Source: Winogradskyella sp. (GTDB taxonomy: Bacteria > Bacteroidota > Bacteroidia > Flavobacteriales > Flavobacteriaceae). From it: a stretch of 64,000 bases of DNA. The notes beneath the pieces were generated by a model. That model was not told the DNA's origin and did not search any database. It saw only the letters and a program-made list of their open reading frames with translations. How positions within the stretch are numbered: position 1 is the first letter of the stretch; each line of letters begins with the position of its first letter. A program made the position numbers and the translations under genes. Of the stretch, positions 52,729 to 60,675 are shown piece by piece. The stretch spans positions 1 through 64,000 of the forward strand of contig NZ_JANQIM010000010.1 of the NCBI RefSeq assembly GCF_028282165.1, written 5' to 3'.

Positions 52729-53832
52729 TTGAAGCTATCGGTTATTATACTCAATTACAACGTACGATACTTTTTAGAACTTTGTTTAAGAAGTGTCAAA
52801 GCTGCAATTAAGGATATTGAAGCAGAGATTATTGTTGTTGATAATAAATCCTTAGACCAAAGTTGCGAAATGGTTAAGCGCTTATTTCCTTCTGTAAAGC
52901 TTATAGAGAATTCTGAAAACTATGGTTTTTCAAAAGGTAATAATATTGGAGTCGCCAAGGCACAAGGAGAATTTTTATGTATACTCAATCCAGATACAGT
53001 TGTAGCTGAGGATACATTTGAGAAAGTACTTCAGTTTGCAGAAACCCAATCCAAACTTGGCGTTTTGGGTTGTCAACTAATTGATGGTACAGGGAATTTT
53101 CTACCAGAAAGTAAACGCCAAGTACCAACACCCAAAGTGGCATTTCAAAAGTTAATAGGTAAAACAAACAACTATTACACAAATACATTAAGCCCAAATG
53201 AAGTTGGTAAAACAGATGTTTTGGTTGGTGCTTTTATGGTTTTAAAACGATCGGTCTATAATCTGGTGGGGGGGTTTGATGAGGATTATTTTATGTATGG
53301 AGAAGATATTGATTTATCGTATAAAATTCTAAAGTTAGGATACTCAAATTATTATTTTGGACAGACGACCATAATTCATTTTAAAGGCGAAAGTACCCTT
53401 AAAGATAAAACCTATGCAAAACGATTTTACGGTGCTATGGAAATTTTTTACAGAAAACATTTTGCAAGTAATTCTATCGTAACGGCAATAGTAAAATTGG
53501 GTTTAAAAATAGCTTCAAAAAGAGGAAAATCGAAAAAAATGATACCTATTGCTACTACCAATAGCGTAGTAGTGTCTAATTCAGTATTCAAAAGTTTAAA
53601 ATCAAAACTAAAGCGACCTATAACATTTACTAAAGATCTAGAGACTATACCTGATCATGCTCAAATTGTTTTTGACCTGGACTATATAGATTATAAAACG
53701 TTAATTGACTATATGAGGCACCGAAATGGTACAAAGGAAAATAGCTATCGAATATTACTAAAAAATAGTAATTTTATCCTTGGAAGTGATAGTAATGTGA
53801 GCAAAGGTGAAGTCATAAAGCTTGATTTTTAA
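52729..53832 (+). CDS. Family 2 glycosyltransferase
   Basis: This 367-residue protein has a GT-A fold: LSVIILNYNVRYFLELCLRS, EIIVVDNKSLDQSCEMV, ENYGFSKGNNIGVAKAQGEF, the DxD-like CILNPDTVVAEDTF, and VGAFMVLKRSVYNLVGGFDE, DYFMYGEDIDLSYKILKLG. It resembles rhamnosyl- or dTDP-sugar transferases of cell-surface polysaccharide synthesis. The last ~100 residues after the catalytic domain (residues about 265-367) are basic and unrelated to the usual GT2 tail. The start is TTG at 52729 (MKLSVIILNYN). Confidence 0.9.
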   Translation: MKLSVIILNYNVRYFLELCLRSVKAAIKDIEAEIIVVDNKSLDQSCEMVKRLFPSVKLIENSENYGFSKGNNIGVAKAQGEFLCILNPDTVVAEDTFEKVLQFAETQSKLGVLGCQLIDGTGNFLPESKRQVPTPKVAFQKLIGKTNNYYTNTLSPNEVGKTDVLVGAFMVLKRSVYNLVGGFDEDYFMYGEDIDLSYKILKLGYSNYYFGQTTIIHFKGESTLKDKTYAKRFYGAMEIFYRKHFASNSIVTAIVKLGLKIASKRGKSKKMIPIATTNSVVVSNSVFKSLKSKLKRPITFTKDLETIPDHAQIVFDLDYIDYKTLIDYMRHRNGTKENSYRILLKNSNFILGSDSNVSKGEVIKLDF

Positions 53833-53867
53833 ATGAAAAAAAGACAATAAAAAATGCTATTTTTTAT

Positions 53868-53875
53868 TAATTTTG
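53868..53875 (+). promoter_or_regulatory. TAnnTTTG -7 element for the E2 acyltransferase gene
   Basis: TAATTTTG fits the consensus and lies 37 bp upstream of the ATG at 53913. Confidence 0.5.
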
Positions 53876-53912
53876 CACTCAATTAGCTAATAAAGACCTT
53901 CAAATTAACGAT

Positions 53913-55274
53913 ATGGCAAATTTTGAACTTAAGTTACCTAAAATGGGAGAGAGTGTTGCAGAGGCAACAATTACCTCTTGGCTTAAAGATGTTGGTGAAA
54001 CTATAGAAGCAGACGAAGCAGTTTTGGAAATTGCGACCGATAAAGTGGATAGTGAAGTACCAAGTGAAGTCGACGGTATTCTAGTCGAAAAATTATTCGA
54101 GGTTGACGATGTAGTACAGGTTGGCCAAACCATAGCTATTATTAAAATTGAAGGTGATGATGCAAGTGAAAGCGGAGCACCAGCTTCAGAGCCAGTTGTA
54201 GTAGAAGCGCCAAAAGCTGTAGCCGAAGTAGCCCAAACGGTAGTTGCTGCTAAAGCATCGGTTGAACCAGTTATATCTTCTGGTGATCGATTTTATTCTC
54301 CATTGGTTAAAAATATTGCCAAGCAAGAAGGTATTTCTCAATCTGAATTGGATACCATTCCTGGTACAGGTAAAGATGGTCGTGTCACTAAAAATGACAT
54401 TAAGAATTACTTGCAATCTCGCAGTTCTGCACCAGTTTCTAAACCGAAACCTGAACCTGAACCTATTGAAATTAAGGAAACTGTTGCGCCTCAAGTCGTT
54501 GAGACGAAAGTAGAAGTCCCAAAACCTAAGGAAAAACCAGCTCCGACTCCTGTAGTAGCTTCTGGTGATGATGAAATTATTGAAATGACTAGAATGGGGA
54601 AACTCATTTCTAAGCATATGATTGATTCCGTACAGACCTCTGCTCATGTACAGTCTTTTATAGAAGCAGATGTAACAAACATATGGAACTGGAGAAATAA
54701 GCATAAAAATGCCTTTAAACAGCGAGAAGGGGAAAACTTAACATTCACTCCAATTTTTATGGAGGCCGTTGCCAAAGCCTTACGCGATTATCCAATGATG
54801 AACATTTCTGTACAAGGTGATAATATCATTAAAAAGAAGCATATCAATTTGGGTATGGCAGCTGCACTTTCAGATGGTAATCTAATAGTACCGGTGATTA
54901 AGGATGCCGATCAGCTAAACCTTTTGGGTATGGCCAAAAAGGTAAACGATTTAGCAAGTAGGGCTAGGGAAAATAAATTAAATCCTGACGATATCCAAGG
55001 AGGTACATACACAGTTACTAACGTTGGTACATTTGGTAGTATTATGGGTACGCCAATTATCAATCAACCTCAAGTAGGTATTTTAGCTTTAGGTGCCATT
55101 AGGAAAGTGCCAGCGGTTATAGAAACACCTGGTGGCGATTTTATAGGCATACGTTATAAAATGTTTATGTCTCATTCTTATGACCATAGAGTGGTAAACG
55201 GTGCTCTTGGTGGACAATTTGTTAAAGCTGTAAAAGACTATTTAGAAGCTTGGGATTCCGATAGAGAGATTTAA
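53913..55274 (+). CDS. Dihydrolipoamide acyltransferase (E2) of a 2-oxoacid dehydrogenase complex
   Basis: This 453-residue E2 has an N-terminal lipoyl domain with the modified lysine Lys44 (LEIATDKVDSEVPS), an Ala/Pro/Glu-rich linker, a peripheral-subunit-binding domain (YSPLVKNIAKQEGISQSELD, GTGKDGRVTKNDI), a second linker and a catalytic acyltransferase domain (about 225-453). The catalytic motif reads SYDHRVVNGALGG with His425. The canonical HxxxDG is HxxxNG here (Asn429 for Asp). Such stand-alone E2 genes in Flavobacteriaceae are usually annotated as branched-chain 2-oxoacid E2; the genes for E1 and E3 are not in the window. Confidence 0.93.
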   Translation: MANFELKLPKMGESVAEATITSWLKDVGETIEADEAVLEIATDKVDSEVPSEVDGILVEKLFEVDDVVQVGQTIAIIKIEGDDASESGAPASEPVVVEAPKAVAEVAQTVVAAKASVEPVISSGDRFYSPLVKNIAKQEGISQSELDTIPGTGKDGRVTKNDIKNYLQSRSSAPVSKPKPEPEPIEIKETVAPQVVETKVEVPKPKEKPAPTPVVASGDDEIIEMTRMGKLISKHMIDSVQTSAHVQSFIEADVTNIWNWRNKHKNAFKQREGENLTFTPIFMEAVAKALRDYPMMNISVQGDNIIKKKHINLGMAAALSDGNLIVPVIKDADQLNLLGMAKKVNDLASRARENKLNPDDIQGGTYTVTNVGTFGSIMGTPIINQPQVGILALGAIRKVPAVIETPGGDFIGIRYKMFMSHSYDHRVVNGALGGQFVKAVKDYLEAWDSDREI

Positions 55275-55292
55275 TTTTAGTATATAGAATAG

Positions 55293-55328
55293 TGAAAAAG
55301 ACATGGTAAATCGCTATGTCTTTTTTAT
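55293..55328 (+). terminator. Intrinsic terminator after the E2 gene
   Basis: A 10-bp stem AAAAAGACAT / ATGTCTTTTT (55295-55325) with an 11-base loop, followed by more T. Confidence 0.8.
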
Positions 55329-55358
55329 TTTCACACACAAAAATCATTTAATTCTAGT

Positions 55359-55366
55359 TACCTTTG
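55359..55366 (+). promoter_or_regulatory. TAnnTTTG -7 element upstream of the exonuclease gene
   Basis: TACCTTTG fits the consensus and lies 102 bp before the ATG at 55469; a perfect inverted repeat occupies the space between. Confidence 0.45.
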
Positions 55367-55383
55367 CAAATCAAACTAAGGTT

Positions 55384-55463
55384 TGTCATTCCTGCATAGG
55401 CAGGAATCCACAAAAATCTTAAAAAGTTAAATTAATAAGATTCCTGCCTATGCAGGAATGACA
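55384..55463. repeat. Perfect 25-bp inverted repeat before the exonuclease start codon
   Basis: The left arm (55384-55408) begins TGTCATTCCTGCATAGGC and the right arm (55439-55463) is its exact reverse complement over 25 bp, with a 30-bp AT-rich loop. It ends 5 bases before the ATG at 55469. It is a typical MITE-like or REP-like dispersed unit of flavobacterial genomes. Confidence 0.85.
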
Positions 55464-55468
55464 TCCAT

Positions 55469-56245
55469 ATGCAACTCAACTTAAATAAGCCCATTTGTTT
55501 TTTCGATTTAGAAACTACGGGAATTAATATTTCCAAGGATAGAATTGTGGAGATCTCTATTCTGAAAGTGCATCCTAACGGAAAAGAAGAAACCTATACC
55601 AAACGTGTTAACCCTACTATTCCTATTCCGCCAGAGGTAACTAAAGTTCATGGAATTTCAGATGCTGATGTTGCAGATGCACCAACGTTCAAGGAAATTT
55701 CAAAAGAGGTACATCATTTAATTAAAGATTCAGATTTAGGAGGTTTTAATTCTAACCGCTTTGACATTCCACTGTTGGCAGAGGAAATGTTGAGAGCAGA
55801 GGTTGATTTTGATATGAAAAACAGAGTCGCAATAGATGTACAGACAATTTTTCATAAAATGGAACAACGTACTTTAAGTGCTGCGTACAAATTCTATTGC
55901 GATAAAAACCTTGATGATGCCCATAGTGCTGAAGCAGATACTATTGCTACTTATGAGGTGTTAAAAGCACAATTGTCCAAATATGATGAACTGCAAAATG
56001 ATACTAAATTCTTGGCGGATTTCAGTTCACGAAAAAAGTTTGCTGACTTCGCAGGCTTTCTATCCTACAATAAAGATGGCGAAGAATGCTTTTCTTTTGG
56101 TAAACATAAGGGTAAACGTGTAGTGGATGTCTTGGAGCAAGAACCAGGTTATTTTGGTTGGTTGCTTAATGCTGATTTCCCTTTATATACTAAAAAAGTG
56201 TTAACTGCTATTAAGTTACGTCAGTTTAATAATAAATTGGGCTAA
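55469..56245 (+). CDS. DnaQ-like 3'-5' exonuclease with C-terminal extra domain
   Basis: This 258-residue DEDDh exonuclease has ExoI ICFFDLETTGINISKDRIVE, the ExoII-region SDLGGFNSNRFDIPLLAEEM and ExoIII with DAHSAEADTIATYEVLKAQL (His followed after 4 residues by Asp). The last ~50 residues (CFSFGKHKGKRVVDVLEQEP, GYFGWLLNADFPLYTKKVLT) form the small putative quorum-sensing-like/DUF3820-type module often fused to such nucleases. It probably degrades or proofreads DNA. A perfect 25-bp inverted repeat sits between its promoter element and its start. Confidence 0.92.
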   Translation: MQLNLNKPICFFDLETTGINISKDRIVEISILKVHPNGKEETYTKRVNPTIPIPPEVTKVHGISDADVADAPTFKEISKEVHHLIKDSDLGGFNSNRFDIPLLAEEMLRAEVDFDMKNRVAIDVQTIFHKMEQRTLSAAYKFYCDKNLDDAHSAEADTIATYEVLKAQLSKYDELQNDTKFLADFSSRKKFADFAGFLSYNKDGEECFSFGKHKGKRVVDVLEQEPGYFGWLLNADFPLYTKKVLTAIKLRQFNNKLG

Positions 56246-56278
56246 ATATATAAAGCGTATCCCTAACAGCCTTTTTAT

Positions 56279-56890
56279 ATGAAACTTATCTGCATAGGTC
56301 GTAATTATACAGATCATATCAAAGAACTTGAAAATGAAAAGCCGAAAGATCCTGTGGTGTTCTTAAAGCCAGACACTTCTATTCTATTAAAAAAGATGCC
56401 TTTTTTTATTCCGGAGTTCTCTGATAACGTACATCATGAAGTTGAGGTTTTGGTGAAAATCAAAAAAGTTGGGAAATATATTGATAAGAAATTTGCACAT
56501 AAATATTACGACGAGATAGGTCTAGGTATCGACTTTACAGCGAGAGACCTTCAGGCAGAGTTAAAGTCAAAAGGACTCCCTTGGGAAAAGGCTAAAGCAT
56601 TTGATGGTGCTGCAGTTGTGGGGAATTGGCTGCCCAAATCACAATTTGAAGATGTTAACCACATCAACTTTAGCCTTAAGAAAAATAATGAGGTGGTACA
56701 ATCTGGTAATACAGCATTAATGCTTTGGAAGATTGATGAACTTATCGAATATGTCTCAAAGTATTTCACTTTAAAAATAGGAGATATTATTTTTACAGGC
56801 ACACCATCTGGTGTTGGTAAGGTTTTTGCAAACGACGAATTAAAAGGATATATTGAGGGCCAAGAACTGTTTTCAATTAAAATTAGATAA
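56279..56890 (+). CDS. Fumarylacetoacetate hydrolase (FAH) family protein
   Basis: This 203-residue protein is a compact FAH-fold enzyme: LICIGRNYTDHIKELENEKP, PVVFLKPDTSILL, HHEVEVLVKIKKVGKYI (metal-binding Glu), GIDFTARDLQAELKSKGLPW, GDIIFTGTPSGVGKV. Members act on oxaloacetate, acylpyruvates or 2-hydroxy-dienedioates with Mg. It begins a four-gene run (FAH-Hpt-cinA) with zero spacing between genes. Confidence 0.92.
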   Translation: MKLICIGRNYTDHIKELENEKPKDPVVFLKPDTSILLKKMPFFIPEFSDNVHHEVEVLVKIKKVGKYIDKKFAHKYYDEIGLGIDFTARDLQAELKSKGLPWEKAKAFDGAAVVGNWLPKSQFEDVNHINFSLKKNNEVVQSGNTALMLWKIDELIEYVSKYFTLKIGDIIFTGTPSGVGKVFANDELKGYIEGQELFSIKIR

Positions 56891-57232
56891 ATGGCAAAAC
56901 ATTATAAACTAGATCGGGTACGTGAGATGGCCGATAATGACGAAGATTTCGTTATGGCATTAGCAGCAGCTTTTATAGAAGAAGTCCCAGAAGATGCAGA
57001 GCGCTTAAGAAAAGCCGTACCAGAAAAAGACTTTTATGAGACCTATCAAGCGGCACACAAAATGAAGCCCACCATAGAATTATTCGATTTGGGGGTTTAT
57101 GACGAACTCATCGAAGTACAAGATTGGGGAAAATATGAGCAAGAGGATAAAAATATAGAAACTCAACTCGAAAAAGTTTTGATAGCAGTAGAAAACGCTA
57201 CCAATGAAATAAAAGCCGATTTCGGATTATAA
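56891..57232 (+). CDS. Hpt-domain histidine phosphotransfer protein
   Basis: This 113-residue helical protein has the phospho-accepting His56 in TYQAAHKMKPTIELFDLG, where the usual AHKLKG reads AHKMKP. The four-helix bundle is MALAAAFIEEVPEDAERLRK, then the histidine helix, then EVQDWGKYEQEDKNIETQLE. It would relay phosphate between a hybrid sensor and a response regulator; none is encoded near it. It starts immediately after the FAH stop (TAA-ATG) and abuts cinA the same way. Confidence 0.85.
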   Translation: MAKHYKLDRVREMADNDEDFVMALAAAFIEEVPEDAERLRKAVPEKDFYETYQAAHKMKPTIELFDLGVYDELIEVQDWGKYEQEDKNIETQLEKVLIAVENATNEIKADFGL

Positions 57233-58480
57233 ATGCAAGCAGAAATAATAACAATTGGCGATGAAATTCTCATTGGGCAAATTGTAGATACTAACTCGGC
57301 ATTTCTAGCCAGAGAGTTCAATAAGGTAGGTATTTCTGTTTATCAAATTACCTCGGTACAAGACGATAAAGAGCATATCCTTAAAGCACTTGAAGAGGCG
57401 GAGGGAAATGCAGATATTATTATCATTACTGGAGGATTGGGACCTACAAAAGATGATATCACAAAAATAACACTCTGCGACTATTTTGATGACATCTTAG
57501 TCGAAAACAAAGACGTCCTAGCTCATGTAGAGTATTTGTTTTCAACCTATATCAGTACGCCAATTTCAGATCTCAACCGTAGACAAGCATTGGTGCCGTC
57601 AAAATCAAAAGTGCTTATGAACCAGTTTGGGACAGCTCCAGGTATGTGGTTGGAAAAAAACGGAAAAGTATTTGTGTCATTACCAGGTGTACCTTACGAA
57701 ATGAAAGCACTCATTACAAATGAAGTCCTTCCAGAATTAAGAAAAAAATATCATTTTCCATACATAAAGCATAAAACATTGCTTACTTATGGTCTTGGAG
57801 AGAGTGCCATAGCCAATAGAATTGAAGCTTGGGAAGATGCTTTACCAAGTTTCATAAAGTTAGCCTATTTACCCAATTTAGGTAAGGTTAGGTTACGCTT
57901 GTCGGGTAAATCTATGGACAAGAATTTATTGGAGACCGAACTAAAAAAACAAATACAATTAGTATTACCTCAGATCGAAGACATATTTGTTGGTTTTGAA
58001 GAGGACGCTTCGTTAGAAGCCATTATTGGTAAGCAACTAATAGCACTTGGTAAAACTGTAGCTGTCGCCGAAAGTTGTACTGGAGGACAAATAGCTAAAG
58101 CCATAACAACTAATGCAGGTGCTTCAAAATACTTTAATGGAAGCATCGTAACTTATGCCACAGCATCAAAAGTTAATACTTTAGGTGTTTCTAAAAAAGA
58201 CATTGAAGCACATTCCGTAGTCAGTAAAGAAGTTGCCGAAGCTATGGCATCTAAGGTTAGGGTATTATTCAATACGGATTATGGGATAAGTACTACTGGA
58301 AATGCCGGACCATCAAAAGGCGACTCCGACGCAGAAGTAGGTACAGTTTGGATCGCCATAGCCAATGAACATAACGTGTATTCTGAAGTCTTTAATTTCG
58401 GGAACCATCGCGATAAGGTGATTATGAAAGCTACCAATAAGGCTTTCGAAATGCTACAAAAAGAAATTTTGAAAAAGTAG
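57233..58480 (+). CDS. cinA: CinA family nicotinamide mononucleotide deamidase-related protein
   Basis: This 415-residue protein has an N-terminal MoCF-like domain (ITIGDEILIGQIVDTNSAFL, IIITGGLGPTKDDITK, GTAPGMWLEKNGKVFVSLPG) and a C-terminal CinA/PncC domain (VAVAESCTGGQIAKAITTNA, SIVTYATASKVNTLGV, TGNAGPSKGDSDAEVGTVWI). By family knowledge the C-terminal domain deamidates NMN and the N-terminal domain hydrolyses ADP-ribose. The third gene of the tightly packed FAH-Hpt-cinA run. Confidence 0.95.
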   Translation: MQAEIITIGDEILIGQIVDTNSAFLAREFNKVGISVYQITSVQDDKEHILKALEEAEGNADIIIITGGLGPTKDDITKITLCDYFDDILVENKDVLAHVEYLFSTYISTPISDLNRRQALVPSKSKVLMNQFGTAPGMWLEKNGKVFVSLPGVPYEMKALITNEVLPELRKKYHFPYIKHKTLLTYGLGESAIANRIEAWEDALPSFIKLAYLPNLGKVRLRLSGKSMDKNLLETELKKQIQLVLPQIEDIFVGFEEDASLEAIIGKQLIALGKTVAVAESCTGGQIAKAITTNAGASKYFNGSIVTYATASKVNTLGVSKKDIEAHSVVSKEVAEAMASKVRVLFNTDYGISTTGNAGPSKGDSDAEVGTVWIAIANEHNVYSEVFNFGNHRDKVIMKATNKAFEMLQKEILKK

Positions 58481-58490
58481 GATTTTAGTT

Positions 58491-58520
58491 TTGTCAAACT
58501 TTAATTATTTACTAAATTTG
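58491..58520 (+). promoter_or_regulatory. Complete Bacteroidota-type promoter for rpmB-rpmG-DUF4295
   Basis: TTG (58491-58493) and TAAATTTG (58513-58520) are 19 bp apart, a near-ideal TTG-N19-TAnnTTTG promoter, 40 bp before the rpmB ATG. Confidence 0.75.
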
Positions 58521-58560
58521 CACCCTGTTAAAAATTAACACACCTTAAAGAAAGAGTACA

Positions 58561-58797
58561 ATGTCTAGAGTTTGTGAACTTACTGGGAAAAAAGCGATGG
58601 TCGGAAACAATGTTTCCCACGCGATGAATAAAACGAAGCGCAAGTTTAATGCTAACTTAATTAAAAAGCGTTTTTACATTCCTGAAGAAGATAAGTGGGT
58701 AACATTAAAAGTTTCTACATCTGCATTAAAAACAATCAACAAAATTGGTATTACTGCAGCTTTAAAGGAAGCTAGAGAAAAAGGGTTTTACAAATAA
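58561..58797 (+). CDS. rpmB: 50S ribosomal protein L28 (bL28)
   Basis: This 78-residue protein is full length for bL28: SRVCELTGKKAMVGNNVSHA, MNKTKRKFNANLIKKRFYIP, WVTLKVSTSALKTINKIGI. It opens the conserved rpmB-rpmG-DUF4295 operon. Confidence 0.98.
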   Translation: MSRVCELTGKKAMVGNNVSHAMNKTKRKFNANLIKKRFYIPEEDKWVTLKVSTSALKTINKIGITAALKEAREKGFYK

Positions 58798-58824
58798 TAG
58801 CTTGCGGGCTAAAGTCAATTTACA

Positions 58825-59007
58825 ATGGCAAAAAAAGGAAATAGAATACAAGTTATCTTAGAGTGCACAGAGCACAAAGCTTCTGGTATGCCAGGAACTT
58901 CAAGATATATTACAACAAAAAATAAGAAGAATACGCCAGGTCGTATGGAGATTAAAAAGTTTAATCCTATCCTTAAGCGTATGACAGTTCACAAAGAGAT
59001 AAAATAA
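58825..59007 (+). CDS. rpmG: 50S ribosomal protein L33 (bL33)
   Basis: This 60-residue protein matches bL33: [40 protein letters not shown]. It keeps only one cysteine (Cys14, in LECTEH), so it is a C-minus type that would not bind zinc. 27 bp after rpmB. Confidence 0.97.
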   Translation: MAKKGNRIQVILECTEHKASGMPGTSRYITTKNKKNTPGRMEIKKFNPILKRMTVHKEIK

Positions 59008-59014
59008 TTAAATC

Positions 59015-59167
59015 ATGGCAAAGAAATCAGTAGCGTCTTTACAGACAGGATCAAAGCGTTTGACAAAAGCTATTAAAATGGTGAAATCACCAAAAACTGG
59101 TGCTTACATGTTCGTAGAATCAGTAATGGCGCCAGAATTTGTCAATGACTTTTTAAGTAAGAAATAA
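59015..59167 (+). CDS. DUF4295 family protein (Bacteroidota-specific, ribosome-associated)
   Basis: This 50-residue basic protein begins MAKKSVASLQTGSKRLTKAI and ends MAPEFVNDFLSKK. The DUF4295 family is restricted to Bacteroidota and is always encoded after rpmB-rpmG. From memory, structural work on the Flavobacterium johnsoniae ribosome placed a protein of this family in the large subunit (called bL38); I am not fully certain of that naming. It is 7 bp behind rpmG and ahead of a strong terminator. Confidence 0.92.
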   Translation: MAKKSVASLQTGSKRLTKAIKMVKSPKTGAYMFVESVMAPEFVNDFLSKK

Positions 59168-59188
59168 GCTTTAAAAATATAAAGTTTT

Positions 59189-59222
59189 GTAAAACTGCTT
59201 TCGTTTGAAAGCAGTTTTTTTA
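59189..59222 (+). terminator. Intrinsic terminator of the rpmB operon
   Basis: A 12-bp perfect stem AAAACTGCTTTC / GAAAGCAGTTTT (59191-59218), loop GTTT, followed by a T-run. Confidence 0.9.
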
Positions 59223-59226
59223 TGGC

Positions 59227-59234
59227 TATATTTG
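59227..59234 (+). promoter_or_regulatory. TAnnTTTG -7 element upstream of ftsY
   Basis: TATATTTG fits the consensus and lies about 190 bp before ftsY, ahead of a structured element. It would give ftsY a long leader. Confidence 0.4.
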
Positions 59235-59293
59235 AACGAATCTGACAACTTAGCAGTAAATCATTAAAGGCAAGGTTGTTGTTTCATAGTTTT

Positions 59294-59384
59294 GGGCGTT
59301 ACCCTGACGGTAAACATCAGGGTCGGGCTTTTCGCTATATCCAAGACGATACAGTCTGGGGATGTCGCTTCAATCCCTAACGCA
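59294..59384 (+). repeat. Structured, repeat-like element in the ftsY leader
   Basis: The ends GCGTTA (59296-59301) and TAACGC (59378-59383) pair exactly. Inside are a hairpin ACCCTGA / TCAGGGT (59301-59323), and ATCC / GGAT pairing around 59339-59363 next to two TCGCT copies. It matches in style a GC-rich dispersed element often seen in flavobacterial genomes (GGGCGTT...CAATCCCTAACGC). It could be a mobile palindromic repeat or an RNA structure. Confidence 0.65.
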
Positions 59385-59422
59385 AGGCAGAGCAAACAAA
59401 CGAAAAACGATTAAACGATAGA

Positions 59423-60397
59423 ATGAGTTTTTTTAAAAAAATATTTTCTTCTGAAAAGAAAGAAACCCTAGATAAAGGATTAGAGAAATCTAAATCCTCC
59501 TTTTTCACTAAATTGAATAAAGCCGTAGCCGGAAAATCTAAAGTTGACGACGATGTTTTAGATAATCTAGAGGAAGTCTTGGTTACCAGTGATGTTGGAG
59601 TTAACACCACGCTCAAAGTTATAGAGCGTATAGAAGAACGCGTAGCAAGAGATAAGTATTTAGGTACTTCAGAGCTTAATCAAATTTTAAGAGAGGAAAT
59701 TGCCGGATTATTATCAGAAACTAATGTTGGTGAAGATACGGACTATACCATACCAGAGTTGCCCAACCAAGAGAATGGTAATAAAACACCTTATGTCGTT
59801 ATGGTTGTTGGCGTTAATGGTGTTGGTAAGACTACAACTATTGGTAAGTTAGCCTATCAGTTTAAGAAGAAAGGACTAAAAGTCGTATTAGGAGCAGCAG
59901 ATACCTTTAGAGCAGCTGCCATAGATCAGTTACAAGTCTGGGCAGACAGAGTTGATGTCCCCATGATAAAACAAGATATGGGATCAGATCCTGCATCGGT
60001 GGCTTTTGATACCTTACAATCTGGTGTTAATCAAGATGCAGATGTTATTATCATTGATACTGCAGGGCGTTTACACAATAAGGTGAATCTAATGAACGAG
60101 TTGACCAAGGTAAAGCGCGTAATGCAAAAAGTGATCGCCGATGCGCCTCATGATGTATTATTGGTTTTAGACGGCTCTACAGGACAAAATGCCTTTGAGC
60201 AAGCCAAACAATTTACAGCAGCAACGGAAGTAACGTCTTTGGCAGTTACCAAATTAGATGGTACAGCAAAAGGAGGTGTCGTTATTGGCATTAGCGACCA
60301 ATTTAAAATTCCTGTAAAATATATTGGTGTAGGCGAGGGCATTGAGGATTTACAAGTCTTTAATAAATACGAATTTGTAGATTCGTTTTTTAAATGA
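59423..60397 (+). CDS. ftsY: Signal recognition particle receptor FtsY
   Basis: This 324-residue SRP-receptor GTPase docks SRP-ribosome complexes at the membrane. It has the short acidic/basic A-domain common in Bacteroidota, the N domain (VDDDVLDNLEEVLVTSDVGV) and the G domain with G1 VGVNGVGKTTTIGKLA, GAADTFRAAAIDQL, G3 IIIDTAGRLHNK, G4 LAVTKLDGTAKGGVVIGI and GVGEGIEDLQVF. The final 42 bp of the coding region recur at 62679-62720, flanking the AraC/hydrolase module that follows. Confidence 0.97.
   Translation: MSFFKKIFSSEKKETLDKGLEKSKSSFFTKLNKAVAGKSKVDDDVLDNLEEVLVTSDVGVNTTLKVIERIEERVARDKYLGTSELNQILREEIAGLLSETNVGEDTDYTIPELPNQENGNKTPYVVMVVGVNGVGKTTTIGKLAYQFKKKGLKVVLGAADTFRAAAIDQLQVWADRVDVPMIKQDMGSDPASVAFDTLQSGVNQDADVIIIDTAGRLHNKVNLMNELTKVKRVMQKVIADAPHDVLLVLDGSTGQNAFEQAKQFTAATEVTSLAVTKLDGTAKGGVVIGISDQFKIPVKYIGVGEGIEDLQVFNKYEFVDSFFK
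60354..60395 (+). repeat. 42-bp direct repeat, left copy (inside ftsY 3' end)
   Basis: The last 42 coding bases before the final G of the ftsY TGA stop are identical to 62679-62720. The repeat begins AAGTCTTTAATAAATACGAA and ends TTTTTTAAAT. Confidence 0.9.
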
Positions 60398-60675
60398 TAA
60401 AACTTCATTTTGTCATACTGTCCCGATAGCTATCCGGATTGTTTCAGCATCTCATCAATAAGTCGTAAATAGTCAAACCTTAAAGTTTGTTTGCTGAGGT
60501 TGTCTAAGTACAAAACCTGTGAGGTCTTTGTATTATCTTTATAAAGACCGATTGTGATATCAGTATGGCGCTTATAGTATTAAAGTGAACACTGATTAGT
60601 AAAAAAAGTAAAAAGTCCTAGTCTATCCGTAAAAAAAGATATCGCAGCTAAACGGAATATCTTATTTTTACCTAA
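60398..60675. other. Intergenic region between ftsY and the AraC regulator
   Basis: About 280 bp without a gene. A dispersed repeat unit (60411-60453) starts TGTCATACTGTCCCGATAGC and contains the palindrome GATAGCTATC. A small hairpin CAAACCTTAAAGTTTG lies at 60474-60489 and ACCT-GTG-AGGT near 60516. One copy of CGTAAATAGT lies at 60464-60473, the same word found twice before the hydrolase gene. Confidence 0.65.

Noticed and set aside
54186..54704. A 172-codon open frame on the minus strand inside the E2 gene
   Set aside because: It lies wholly opposite the linker and binding domains of a clear E2 gene; its Tyr/Phe/Arg-rich composition is the antisense shadow of Ala/Pro/Glu/Lys-rich linkers.
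57233..58480. Competence role for cinA
   Set aside because: The name is historical; no competence genes are nearby and the family activity is NMN deamidation/ADP-ribose hydrolysis.
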